Positions 1 to 11,225 of a stretch of 64,000 nucleotides of DNA are shown here, piece by piece (positions within the stretch are counted from its first letter, which is position 1; the number at the start of each line of letters is the position of its first letter). The translations under genes and the position numbers were made by a program. Source of the stretch: Trissonchulus latispiculum (lineage: Eukaryota > Nematoda > Enoplea > Enoplida > Ironidae). Below the pieces are notes generated by a model. It did not search any database and was not told the DNA's origin. It was given only the letters and a program-made list of their open reading frames with translations. Location: NCBI GenBank assembly GCA_030248195.1, contig JASAND010030931.1, forward strand, positions 1-64,000. The letters are read 5' to 3'.

Positions 1-2290
1 TTGAGTACAATTATATACTTACAAAACAGGAAAGGAAACAAAATAGAAGACACTTTAAGAGACAGAAGTTCTGTCACAGAACTACGTGGTATAGATATAC
101 GTAATAAAGCAGCACAGAAGTATAAGTGCGCCGCAGGCGAAATTTTTTAAAAAATTTGTGAAATTTATTAAAATTATGCTTAATTTTCACTCAAAATATG
201 CATATGAACAGCTGAAAAATTTTTCTAGGGGGGGGCCCGGAATGTCAAAGGAGGGGGCCCAAATCGCAAAGGGGGGCCCGGCCCCCCCCCTGGATCCGCC
301 ACTGCTTCCGACCCCTTCCCCGTTTTTTGCCAGGCCCTCCTCCCCTCCCTACTTTTTTCAAACCCTCACCCTCACCCAGCCACACCTATGCTACCCCCAT
401 AGGTACCACCTGTTTGGGTTGGGGAGGGGGAGTAAAAAGTCCAAATCTGGCTTTGGGGGGTCTCAAAAATTGGAAATTTTCAAAAAACTGTAAAATTAAC
501 GCCTTTTTTGGACATAAAGTCGACTATTTTCAACATAAATCTAATAAAAACCACTCGTATTGCGTTTTAAGACCTATTTTTAGCGTTTTTAACTGTTTCT
601 AGACAAATTGGAATTAGAGAAATTGGGCTGGGTGGAGTCATGCATCCGATTTGGAGTGGGGTGGGGTCGGGAAAAATCTAGTTTGGGGGAGGGGTAAAGG
701 TAAAACTTTTTTCTTTTAAGAAAAAATTAGCAATTTTGCTAAGCAAGCGTTATTTACAATCAAATATTATCAATATTACAACTAATTTTGAGCCAAAATG
801 CCCCCCCCCCCACCTGTTTGGGTTGGGGGGGGGGGGGAGTAGAAGGCCCAAATTTGGCTCGGGGGACCCCACCAAAATCCGAAATTTGGGGGGGGCGACC
901 CCCCCTAACCTGTACCCAAGTTTTTTCAGCTAAAAATGCTCCTTTTTCAATGTGCAGTACATTAAACGTACTCAAAGTCAAAAGCTTCTGCCAATAGTTT
1001 TCGTATGCGAAAACAGTGCTTGAAAATTGACAAATTTGTGCTAAAATATGCTTAAATTAGCCCAGATTCTGGTTTATAATTGCGTATATTACCTTTTAAT
1101 TGCTATAAATAACCATCTTTAGCTGTTTATAGCTGATTTACATCCATTTTTTCGAATTTTTTTCAAAAATTTTCAGAAATTGCAAAAAAAATTTTTCAAA
1201 AATTTTGCATTTTTTACTTGTTTTGGACCCAGTTTTAGGGGTGGGGGGAGGGGGGTCTGTCCTCTCCGTGGGAGAGGGGTCTCACATGGGGTCAACTGTA
1301 GCCTGGTTCACCTATGCCCCCACCCCAGTTACACATATATATATATATAGCCGCCTTACACCTATGCCCCCCCACCCCAACCATAGGTGTGTTAGGGGGA
1401 GGGGGGTCTCACAGGGGGTAAACTGCAGCCTGGTTCACCTATGCCCCCCCAAGGTGTGTTAGGGGGGGGGTGGAACCCCCCCCCCCCATAGGTGTAAGGT
1501 GGGGGGGGGGGGGGTTTTGGGTGGGGGTAGCCCCCCCCCAAGCCTTTTTTTTCAACCCTCCCCCAAAACTTTTTGGGGGGAACGTCCCCCCCCCCCAACG
1601 GGGGGCGCGGGGGGGGGGGGGGTAGTCGCGCCGAAGGCGCGAATTTACCCTAAAAAAAATATTTTTAGGGTAAATTTTGAAAAAATTTTCAAAAATGTCC
1701 AAATTTTTGGCTTAAACTGTTTATTATTATGAGAAATACACGTTTTTAACTGTATTATGGATCTTATGACTCAATATTGTCCTTATTTTGGACTTGAAAA
1801 CATGTTGGCAATCAAGTTTTTGAGTTTAAAACCACTGTTTAATGTTAAAATTACTTTATATATGGTTAGATGTTTTTTATATATCATTAGAATTTAGAAA
1901 CGGCTGAAAATGTGATTTTTGACATAAAAAATGAAAAATTTTTTTGGGGGAGGGTTGGGGGGGGTCCTGGGGGGGTTGGGGGGGTCGCCAGAGGGCCCCC
2001 CCCAGAAAATGTTGGGGGGAGCCTCCCCACCCCAAATCTCCGTTACACCTATGCCCCCCCCCCCCCACCACTAAAATGACAGATTTTGACGACCCCCCCC
2101 CAGATTTTCAGATTTTGGTACCCCCCCCCCAGATTTTTGGCCAAACAGTGGTCAAAAATGGCATATAATCGAAAATTTAGGGGGAGTCCCCCCACCCTCC
2201 GTCGGGACCTCCCCCCCCCCCAGATTTTTTGCCCAGCCACACCTATGCCCCCAACAACCCGCAAGATATCAAGATATCCTGCAAGCCATA
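1..2290 (+). repeat. G/C-homopolymer repeat region with ACACCTATGCCCC motifs
   Basis: Alternating poly-G and poly-C tracts up to about 15 bases, with ACACCTATGC or CATAGGTGT at about 383, 401, 1361, 1383, 1435, 1486, 2044 and 2231. The segment 1690-1925 matches the 46775-48050 element in the opposite orientation. All ORFs here are Pro/Gly-rich readings of the tracts. Confidence 0.65.
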
Positions 2291-2891
2291 CAAATACCTA
2301 AGCATATCAATAATAATAATACTAATAATAATGACATTAATAATAAAGATAGATTGGAAATGCAATACTTAACTAAAATTGGACTGTTCTAATAGAATGC
2401 AATGACTGTACAGCTTCAGAAAAACATTTTCTAAAATTTGTTGTATAGCAACTGCAGCCGATCTCATCCACCACTTCCAGACAGATTCAATCTTTTAGTC
2501 ACGAACCTGCCTTTTCCAGATGAGCGGACAAACAACAATGATCGACTAGAGCTACCTGCGTAAAATCAACGACTACTCGTTTGTTTCATGCATTACAATA
2601 GACTTAAAATTCATATTTTATTTGTTCATTTTTATCTAAATTTATAAATCCATAGTTTCATTTCGTTTTACGTAAACTTCCAAATTTTAAAAGTTTGGTC
2701 AGCTTATATTCAAGGTTACATTTGTACAGGAGACAGCCAAGTTAATGTACCCCATTATGAAATGTTCGTCCATGGTAAGTTTTGCATTTTGTTATGCATA
2801 TTTGTGCGTAAACGGCAATGTTGATAAAGTGTATGTACCGTTCAGTATTTGTCTTGAACTGCCTGTCACTTCAAAAGAAATCACCAACCTT
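2291..2891. other. No firm feature
   Basis: A+T-rich, with an AATAATAAT run at 2309-2350. A stretch at 2727-2774 has good acceptor and donor motifs (TTTGTACAG, ATGGTAAGT) but no recognisable protein. Confidence 0.35.
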
Positions 2892-2895
2892 TTAA

Positions 2896-3805
2896 GGTGG
2901 CGCTTGCATTATCGGGATTATAGATATAAAATGTAGACCGATAGCTCAATTTTAAAGAAATCCCAACTAAACTTACTTTGGTTGGCGGGGCATCTTTTGA
3001 CAAAATTTCGGCAACGGAGACCACATGCTTTGCTAACTACCGGTATGGCTTAAAATTTCGAAATTTTATTAAAGCTGCAAACGACAACGTCGATGCATTA
3101 GGAGAAAGAGCATAAAAAGCCCGTTACAACGATGTGCATATCTCTTCTGTACATGGTTGCAATCAAAAGTTACAGACAGTTGAATATATGACAAAGTTAC
3201 GTTTACCATTCTCAACGCGAATGCCAATGTAAAAACCTATCGTTCGGAAATGAATTCTACAGGGCTTTTCACGTTGCTTTTGTGTTGGATTTGTTTATTA
3301 TTTCATGAAATACACTGTGCGACTTATTAAAAGCATAATATTTGCGAAAAACTGAAGCGATTAGTGCGAAATTTTTCAATTTGATTTTCTTATAAATGTT
3401 GCGACCAAACTCGCTCAAATTTTGCATGCACGTTTATTTGACGGGTACGCAGGTGCAATGTTTTTAGTTCTTGTTTAAATCGTATATTCCGTGAGATATT
3501 GACTTTCAAAGTTTTTGAATATTCATGAAATACTCAAAACTGCATAAATCGAAAAACTGAAAAAATTACCCCTGCGTTATGTTCATTTACGCATTTGTGG
3601 TAAATTTGAGCTAATTTCATTCAGCCGTTAGTGAGTGACAGCGTTTTCAAAATTTTAGCTTATCCCTCTTATGTAAGTCGCAAGCTAAGCACTGGATTAT
3701 TCAAATTCAACATAATGCTAGCATTTAACACCAGTGCTGAAAGCTTGAAATAGATTCGTTGGAAAATAGACTCAGGAAAACCGTTCCCGGTAATGCAAGC
3801 ACCCC
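2896..3805. mobile_element. TTAA-bounded element, family E
   Basis: Flanked by TTAA at 2892-2895 and 3806-3809. Inverted ends: GGTGGCGCTTGCATTATCGG at left, CCCGGTAATGCAAGCACCCC at right. No ORF. Shares its right TTAA with the next element. TTAA duplication is the hallmark of piggyBac-type insertion; this is a non-autonomous copy. Confidence 0.72.
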
Positions 3806-3809
3806 TTAA

Positions 3810-4789
3810 GTTGGTGATTCCCTTTGGTCACATAAAGTTTGCACAATTATTACTCATTCATTACTCGGAGTTAAGAAGCCACTTTTATATCAAAATGTAG
3901 CTTGACATTTTATCTTTTTAATGCATGTCATGAAACTAATGTTGCTTTTCTAAAATATTTTTAACACATTTTAGAAGAAGTATAATTTTCCAGAATTTTT
4001 GCAGACTCAAGTAAATTTTTTTGCGAGACATCGGTTATATCATTCAATACCTCCATCAAATAGCTTGGGACGATTTTTTATTTATTGTGAAGTCGCTCTT
4101 CGTTATAGAGAAATAAGCTGAAGTGTGTGCGTAACCTGTATCTTGCCTACTTTTTCTAAATTTGTCAAGCGACTACTTTAGCTAGAAAGCAGCAATCGGG
4201 ACAACTAAAAAATCGACCCTGGGTATATTTGTGCAGAACACATTTGTTCAGTAGCAGCCCTCCAGCTTGCAGGATGAATGCTCCACAATCTTTGGAAACA
4301 AATTGGTCGTGTTTTTGCAAAAACTACATTTTTATGATAGCAGCCTACAGGATAGCAGTTGGAAGACGATCATGCGTCGGATAATTTGCCCCTATGAGAC
4401 CTTCAGATCGACGCCCTTAGTTTGATTTTACGGCTAGCATAGTTCAAGAAATAATGGATTATTTGATTTCTGCAAAAATGACAAGTTTTCGACGCCAAAA
4501 CAAGAAAATCGGCTATATCTCACGGTACAGAAAAGCTAGAAACTTGGTTTAAAACGCAAAAATATGAAGCTCAATGAGATCTTTCGAACGAATATAGTCA
4601 TAACTATATAGCAGCTGCCGAACATTCAGAAATTGGGAAAAACCATTCTGACCGGAAATCTCGAATTTTTGAATCGGGATTGCGCGGAAGGTGTTAGAAC
4701 GCTAAACAACTTATTTCGGAAAGTTTCATCAAATTTCATCTTGATTTACGCCGCCAAACAACAATATGTGCCCAAAAGGAATCACCACC
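3810..4789 (+). mobile_element. TTAA-bounded element family A, copy 1
   Basis: Starts GTTGGTGATTCCCTTTGG and ends GGAATCACCACC between TTAA sites at 3806 and 4790. Length 980 bp, matching the other full copies (977-982 bp). No coding potential conserved between copies, so a non-autonomous, probably piggyBac-type, element. Confidence 0.8.
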
Positions 4790-4796
4790 TTAAGCG

Positions 4797-5060
4797 ACCA
4801 CATTAACTAGAAAGCAGCAGTCCGGGCAACTAAACAGGCGTCAGGGTGCATTTTGGTGTAGAACGCATCTGCCAAGTGGCAACCATCTAGCTATATACTA
4901 AACGCTCCACACCGCTCGAAAAAATTTGGTCCTGTTTTTGCAAAATCTACATTTTTATAATAGCTGACCATGAGATAGTAATTAGAATCATATCTTTTCT
5001 CAGATAATGAGACCTTCAAATAGAAACTCTGAAGACAAGTTCATGTTTTGACGTAGCAAA
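4797..5060 (+). repeat. Diverged fragment of family A
   Basis: The text from ACTAGAAAGCAGCAGTCCGG through TTTTGCAAAATCTAC follows the middle of a family A copy but with many substitutions and no TTAA end. Confidence 0.55.
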
Positions 5061-5207
5061 AAAGAAACGGATGAACGGATGAACGGAGAAACGGACAATT
5101 TCTCAGTTGCCCAGTTCATACTTGTACGGAGCAATGGACAAGCGAAGTACGGAGAAACGGAACTTTCCGTTGTTCTCATAATCTACGCTTCTGATTGGCT
5201 GAGGGCT

Positions 5208-5285
5208 AGGGTTGCGCCGTTAGCAAAATTACGGGGCCGGGGCCAGAGCCGGCCCGACTCGGGCCCGGCCCCAAGCTCAGTAGTG
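5208..5285 (+). mobile_element. Isolated GC-rich element terminus (AGGGTTGCGCCG)
   Basis: AGGGTTGCGCCG then CGGGGCCGGGGCC and CTCGGGCCCGGCCCC. This is the mirror of the MULE outer right end (GGCGCAACCCT at about 13194). It is either the original left end of the MULE, displaced by the TTAA insertion at 5445-6425, or a one-ended relic. The flanks at 5060-5160 and 13215-13280 both repeat GGAGAAACGG. Confidence 0.5.
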
Positions 5286-5444
5286 GAAGAAACTTTGCAA
5301 ACCTCAAACAAAGGTTTTCAAACTCAAGCAAACAGATGTCAAGCACTAATATAATAAATATAATAAGCCAAATATATAGAAAATTGAAACATATGACTCA
5401 AACTTTGTCTGCAAATCACAGCAAGCACATACAAGCAAATTTAA

Positions 5445-6425
5445 GGTGGTGATTCCTTTTGGTCCCATATTGTTGGTTGGAGGCATAAATGAAGATGAAA
5501 TTTGACGAAACTTTCCGAAATAAGTTCTTTTAGCGTTCTAACACCCTCCGCGCAAGCCCGATTCAAAAATTCGAGATTTCCGGTCAGAATGGTTTTTCCC
5601 AATTTCTGAACGTTTGGCAGCTGCTATACGGTTATGAGTATATTCATTAGAAAGATCTCATCGAGCTTCACATTTTTGCTTTTTAAAGCAAGTTTCTAGC
5701 TTTTCTCTATCGTGAGATATAGCCGATTTTCTTGTTTTGGCGTCGAAAACTTGTAATTTTTGCAGAAATCAAATAATCCATTATTTCTTGAACTATGCTA
5801 GCCGTAAAATCAAACTAAGGGCGTCGATCTGAAGGTCTCATAGGGGCAAATTATCCGACGCATGATCGTCTTCCAACTGCTATCCTGTAGGCTGCTATCA
5901 TAAAAAATGTAGTTTTTGCAAAAACACGACCAATTTTTTTCCAAAGATTGTGGAGCATTCACCATGCAAGCTGGAGGGCTGCTACTGAACAAATGTGTTC
6001 TGCATAAATATACCCAGGGACGATTTTTTAGTTGCCCCGATTGCTGCTTTCTAGCTAAAGTAATCACTTGACAAATTTGGAAAAAGTAGGCAAAATCCAG
6101 GTTACGCACACATTTCAGCTTATTTCTCTATAACGAAGGGCGACTTCACAATAAATAAAAAATCGTCCCCAGCTATTTGATGGAGGTATCGAATGATATA
6201 ACTGATGTCTCGCGAAAAAAATTACTTGAGTCTGCAAAAATTCTGGAAAATTATACTTCTTCTAAAATGTGTTAAAAATATTTAGAAAAGCAAAATTAGT
6301 TTCGTGGCATGCATTAAATAGAGAATATGTCAAGCTACATTTTGATATAAAAATGGCTTTTTAACTCCAAGTAATGAAAGAGTAATAATGGTGCAAACTT
6401 TATGTGACCAAAGGGAATCACCACC
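5445..6425 (-). mobile_element. TTAA-bounded element family A, copy 2 (inverted)
   Basis: Between TTAA at 5441 and 6426. Reverse orientation: starts GGTGGTGATTCCTTTTGG and ends CCAAAGGGAATCACCACC. Length 981 bp. The small ORF at 5810-6109 recurs at 9364-9663 only because both are copies of one repeat. Confidence 0.82.
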
Positions 6426-6562
6426 TTAAGTAAGTTTGAAAACAAACAAAAATTATTATCTGACAGGCACAGCGTCACATTAAAAAGAAATGTTTGTTGC
6501 GTACGCCAAGAAATATCCATATGCACAGCAGAAATATATAATAAAGTGTGTTATATACATTC

Positions 6563-6850
6563 GGACGGCACGGCGGGGCCTACGGGGCCTTGTAACGGGG
6601 CCGGGCCCCAAAGTGAACGGGGCCGGGCCGCGTATTTAGAAAGTGTACACCGTGGGCGCGCATTGGAAAGTGTACTGCGTGTGCGCGCAGTTAATTAGAA
6701 AGTGTACACCGTGGGCGCGCATTGGAAAGTGTACTGCGTGTGCGCGCAGTTAATTAGAAAGTGTACGCCATGGGCGCGCATTGGAAAGTGTACTGGGCAT
6801 ACGCGCACCATCCTAGAAAGTGTACAGCGTGGACGCGCACTGGTACACAT
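6563..6850 (+). repeat. MULE left terminal inverted repeat with 62-bp minisatellite
   Basis: A GC-rich outer part with GGGGCCGGGCC is followed by about three copies of a unit of roughly 62 bp containing AGAAAGTGTAC and GGAAAGTGTACTGCG, separated by GCGCGC blocks. The reverse complement of this whole arrangement recurs at 12960-13197, enclosing the transposase remnant. Confidence 0.8.
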
Positions 6851-7787
6851 ATGTATAGATTAGTGTACAACATTATTGCACAAAAAAGTGGCGCGCGAGA
6901 AACAGTTTGTTCCCATAATGCTTTGTGCGTCCATTGAAGTGTTACTTATAGCAGATAGCCTATCGAACTTTTTGTTCGTTCGTAGTTTAGCATACACATC
7001 TTTGGAAAAGACTACATATACAAATACTTTTTTGTCTGAATCTGTTAAATTAATTTTGATAATCACCTTCTAAGATTACGTTTGAAAACGAATATATTTA
7101 ATCCAAGTGCATTATTCGTATCGTGAGGAATAGTTGGGATGTCCAAAATTGTGCCCATTTTAAAACACATTTAGGTTTTAAAGGTTTTTCGCCATAAAGG
7201 TTATTTATAGGCAAAACTTTTTGATAAGTTGATATTGAAAAGTATTATTTAAATTTTCTGAACCTGTAATTACGGATTGTAGAAGCAATTCTTTGCTATT
7301 TGTTGATTAACTCGAATCGCCCACTTTTGTATCTTGCCATTCTCGATAATTTTGATTTATTTTAACTGAGTTTTCCTTTTTTAGAAAATGGGAACTCATG
7401 CTATATCTGGTGTTCTGGCCAGTTTAATGCCAGCAAACTTTGAATTTGATGTGGAAAATATTGTTACGTTTGATTCCAAAGACAGCTTTGAAGTTTGTCT
7501 TCGGATTAAAATCGATCGTGGTGAAGATGTCACAGCCTAGATCAATGCATTCAAAAGTTCATCTATGACTGACTGGGTTCTCCGATCCACAAGGCCGAAT
7601 AGTGATCGGCATCAGTTCCAGGCTTCATATATATGTTCCCACAGCAGCTTCCGCAAAACCAAGAAGGACAATACTGGAAAATCCACAGATTGTCAGTCTA
7701 CTGTATACTTGAAGGTACGCTCTATCTAACTTTAGCTGAATTTTAATGTATGTTTCAAAGGAAATTGCCGCGATTTTTGAAATGTAA

Positions 7788-7900
7788 TAACTAGTGATAG
7801 GCACTAGATATTAAGATATCCTGATAAGTTTTGTATCCAGATAATATCCGATTTGAGGAAAATATCCAGATATCCGTTTACATTTCAGACAATTTTGAAA
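7788..7900 (+). repeat. ATATCC-rich element end
   Basis: ACTAGTGATAGGCACTAGA, then degenerate ATATCC/AGATA repeats inside the first MULE intron. The leading AGTGAT resembles the ends of the tandem-repeat elements at 50 and 60-63 kb. The partner end was not found. Confidence 0.35.
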
Positions 7901-8729
7901 AATTAGTAAATTTTTGAAGAAAATTTCAGAATTTTAAAAAATTTTCACAACTTCTGAAATTATTTTTGAAACCAAGGTTGTAGTTTTGCTGTATTATGTA
8001 TGCTTAACTTTTGCAGAAATACTCTTCACAAATAGTGCTTTTTTACCATACCAAATTTTTCTGGGTGCGACTGGGATAGGACGTTTCAATGCTGGCGTTC
8101 GTAATGTTGAACAATTAATTTTCTATCGATTGGTGACAGTCTCGTCTCTCTAGGAGCTCCAAGAAAAAATGGCAGCCAAAAATGTAAAATTGGTCATTTT
8201 CAACCGTTGAAGAAAATTCAGGCATAACAGGGTTAAGGCGGAGCTATATTCTGCATTTTATTGTCTTTCAGCTAAAGAATGATTCCAGACATGTTCGCAG
8301 GCATGACAGCTATGCCAAACGAGGACACTTTTTGGTTGCTCAACTAAAATGGATTCACAATCACCCTGTCGTTGCCGCCGATACTCTGCGATATCGTTGA
8401 CCACAGGCAGGCCTTCAAGGCTTGTTTGATAAATATTTCAGTGAAGGTATGTTATAAAAAGTTTTACATCTGATCTTATGCACAGATGGTATACTGACTC
8501 GTGCCTCAAGTTGCCGTAAGTCGGTCAGACTGCCTCAACCTGCCTCAATTATTTCACCTAGTCAAATATGATGATGGAATCTCCGTGTTTTGTGCTTTTG
8601 TTTACTGATTCTGCTTTGCGTGCTGTTCTACATTTTATTAGAAAAGCTTGATCTTGCTCTTCAGATCTAAAATTGCGTAGTTATGTTATTACCTGAAATT
8701 AGGACTAGCATTTTTATTATAGCTTTTAA

Positions 8730-9042
8730 GGGGGGGGGGGGCTACGAATTTCACTAAAAGTTTGATGTTGGAAAAGCTAGCTAGTCTTTTACCACATAAT
8801 AGTATTAGGTTTTAAGTGTAAAATAGTTTAATGTTTGAAAGAATTCCATACAGCGTAGCGTCCTGTGGAGCTATCGACATGACACGTACACAAACTTCGT
8901 CTCGCCCTGATCGCTATGTGCAAGGCACAGTACCCAAATTTATGTTTTTTATACTTTTATAATTTTATATGTTGGCTAACGTTGGTGGTAAAAGTAGTTC
9001 TATCCGACGATGCCGTGCCAACCCGTTCGTAGCCCCCCCCCC
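8730..9042. mobile_element. TTAA-bounded element, family B (313 bp)
   Basis: TTAA at 8726 and 9043. Ends are poly-G then GCTACGAA at left and TTCGTAGC then poly-C at right, a clear inverted pair. It sits in an intron of the MULE remnant and shares its right TTAA with the following family A copy. Confidence 0.75.
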
Positions 9043-9046
9043 TTAA

Positions 9047-10028
9047 GGTGGCGATTCCCTTTGGTCACATAAAGTTTGCACCATTATCACTCATTCATTA
9101 CTTGGAGTTAAGAAGCGATCTTTATATCAAAATGTAGCTTGACATTTTCTCTTTTTAATGCATTCCACGAAACTAATATTGCTTTTCTAAAATATTTTTA
9201 CCACATTTTAGAAGAAGTATAATTTTCCAGAATTTTTGCAGACTCAACTAAATCTTTTTGAGAGACATCGGTTATATCATTCGATACCTCCATCAAATAA
9301 CTGGGGACGATTTTTTATTTATTGTGAAATAGCTCTTCGTTAGAGAGAAATAAGCTGAAATGTGTGCGTAACCTGTATTTTGCCTACTTTTTCCAAATAT
9401 GTCAAGAGATTACTTTAGCTAGAAAACAGCAATCGGGGCAACTAAAAAATCGTCCCTGGGTATATTTGTGCAGAACACATTTGTTCAGTAGCAGCCCTCC
9501 AGCTTGCATGGTGAATGCTCCACAATCTTTGGAAAAAAATTGGTCGTATTTTTGCAAAAACTACATTTTTTATGATAGCAGCCTACAGGATAGCAGTTGG
9601 AAGACGATCATGCGTCGGATAATTTGCCCCTATGAGACCTTCAGATCGACGCCCTTAGTTTGATTTTACAGCTAGCATAGTGCAAGAAATAATGGATTAT
9701 TTGATTTCTGCAAAAATGACAAGTTTTCGACGCCAAAACAAGAAAATCGGCTATATCTCACGGTACAGAAAAGCTAGAAACTTGGTTTAAAAAGCAAAAA
9801 TATGAAGCTCAATGAGATCTTTCGAACGAATATAGTCATAACTATATAGCAACTGCCGAACATTCAGAAATTGGGAAAAACCACTCTGACCAGAAATCTC
9901 GAATTTTTGAATCGGGATTGCGCGGAGGGTGTTAGAACGCTGAAAGAACTTATTTCGGAAAGTTTCATCAAATTTCACCGTGAGTTACGCTGCCAAATAA
10001 CAATATGTGCCCAAAAGGAATCACCACC
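9047..10028 (+). mobile_element. TTAA-bounded element family A, copy 3
   Basis: TTAA at 9043 and 10029. Starts GGTGGCGATTCCCTTTGG, ends GGAATCACCACC, 982 bp. Lies in the last intron of the MULE remnant. Confidence 0.82.
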
Positions 10029-10032
10029 TTAA

Positions 10033-10161
10033 AGGGGGTCCATTTTTGGCTGGTTTTCGAACTCCGATCTCGCTCATTTTCTACATGTTTTGTTGCCCAT
10101 GTGGGATGCGGAAATTGTGATTTTATTCTTGCGTCAAAAAGTACCGAGAAATTAGCCAAAA
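10033..10161. mobile_element. Short TTAA-bounded element, family D fragment
   Basis: Starts AGGGGGTCCATTTTTGGC right after the TTAA at 10029 and ends near TTAATTAA at 10162-10169. The start matches the element at 28522-29028. Probably internally deleted. Confidence 0.5.
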
Positions 10162-10362
10162 TTAATTAAGGTTAGCCGCTGCAAATATTAGTCTTCATTA
10201 TTTTAGTAATCATTTGTATTATATTATTTGTTGACTTCAGGGATGAACGTGCCTGAAGCCTTAAACCATCATAAGAACTAATGGAAATGGATTCTGCTGA
10301 AAACATTCAACATCTCGAAGTCAGACTAGCCGATGGCGCTACTAATCCGAAGGCTGCCATTG

Positions 10363-10490
10363 TTTATAAATGGTAATGCAGCTAATATAAACTAGATGTT
10401 TATAAATGGTAATGCAGCTAATGTAAAATAGATGTTTATAAATGGTAATGCAGCTAATGTAAAATAGATGTTTATAAATGGTAAGGCTGT
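10363..10490 (+). repeat. 36-37 bp tandem repeat in MULE exon
   Basis: TTTATAAATGGTAATGCAGC and its continuation recur about four times, expanding a piece of transposase coding sequence (VYKW) and breaking the frame. Confidence 0.75.
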
Positions 10491-10505
10491 TGCTGTTTCA
10501 TTTAA

Positions 10506-11225
10506 GGGGGGGGGGGGTCACCAGGTAACAAATTTTATAGTCACCGATTTGTGTTGGATCAGTCTGTTGGATCCTGTGTAGAGGCTTTCTGCAGCCATAG
10601 AAGTCACAAAGCTTCACTAATTGAGCTGAAATCGTTTGTGGGTGTGTTTTCGACCACGCTGAGTTCAAATGTCTCAAAAAAGTTTAATCTCAAAAAATTT
10701 AAATTTTTCGATTTCTGGGGTACCTTTCCCAAAAAAGGCGATTTTGGCAATTTTTGAAGATTAAAGTTGACAAAAATTTTTTCACGCGGCAGAATTTCTT
10801 GCCATTTGGTACAAATGAGTACTCCTATAGGGCCTCTTTTTATATAAAATATAATAATTAATTCATTAATTAATATAAAATGTAATAGAATATTCCTTTC
10901 GTTAGCCAAAAATTTTTAAATTTTTGACGAAACTTCAACTTTGAAGAGTAATTCCCTTAGATGCAGATAAGATAGAGAAGTCTAGTATTTTTCTGCAAAT
11001 AGGGGCGCATGTGCCAAATCATATTGGCAAATGGCAACCTTGAAGCTAGTTATGTTGGTAGTTGTGAAAAAGGGGGGTCGGGTACATAAACCCGACGACT
11101 GCGCATGGCTGGAAGGCAGCTAAGAACCAACGACCCAGTATTTTTTGACCACACGTATGCTCTATAACTTCGCCAAAAAGTAGGCCAATCGGACAAAGTC
11201 GGGGCAAAAGTTTAGTCGCCCCCCC
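10506..11225. mobile_element. TTAA-bounded element, family C, inserted in transposase ORF
   Basis: TTAA at 10502 and 11226; ends poly-G/GTCACC and GTCGCCCCCCC. The flanking exon reads GTTTCATTTAAG on the left and resumes GGGGCGACGAAG on the right, so taking out the element plus one TTAA leaves an open frame VSFKGATK. The right half matches the right arm of the foldback at 14706-15663. Confidence 0.78.

Noticed and set aside
2727..2774. Short candidate exon with good splice signals
   Set aside because: No recognisable protein in any frame and no partner exons nearby.
5810..6109. 99-aa protein nearly identical to one at 9364-9663
   Set aside because: Both are frames inside copies of the family A repeat; other copies have the frame broken.
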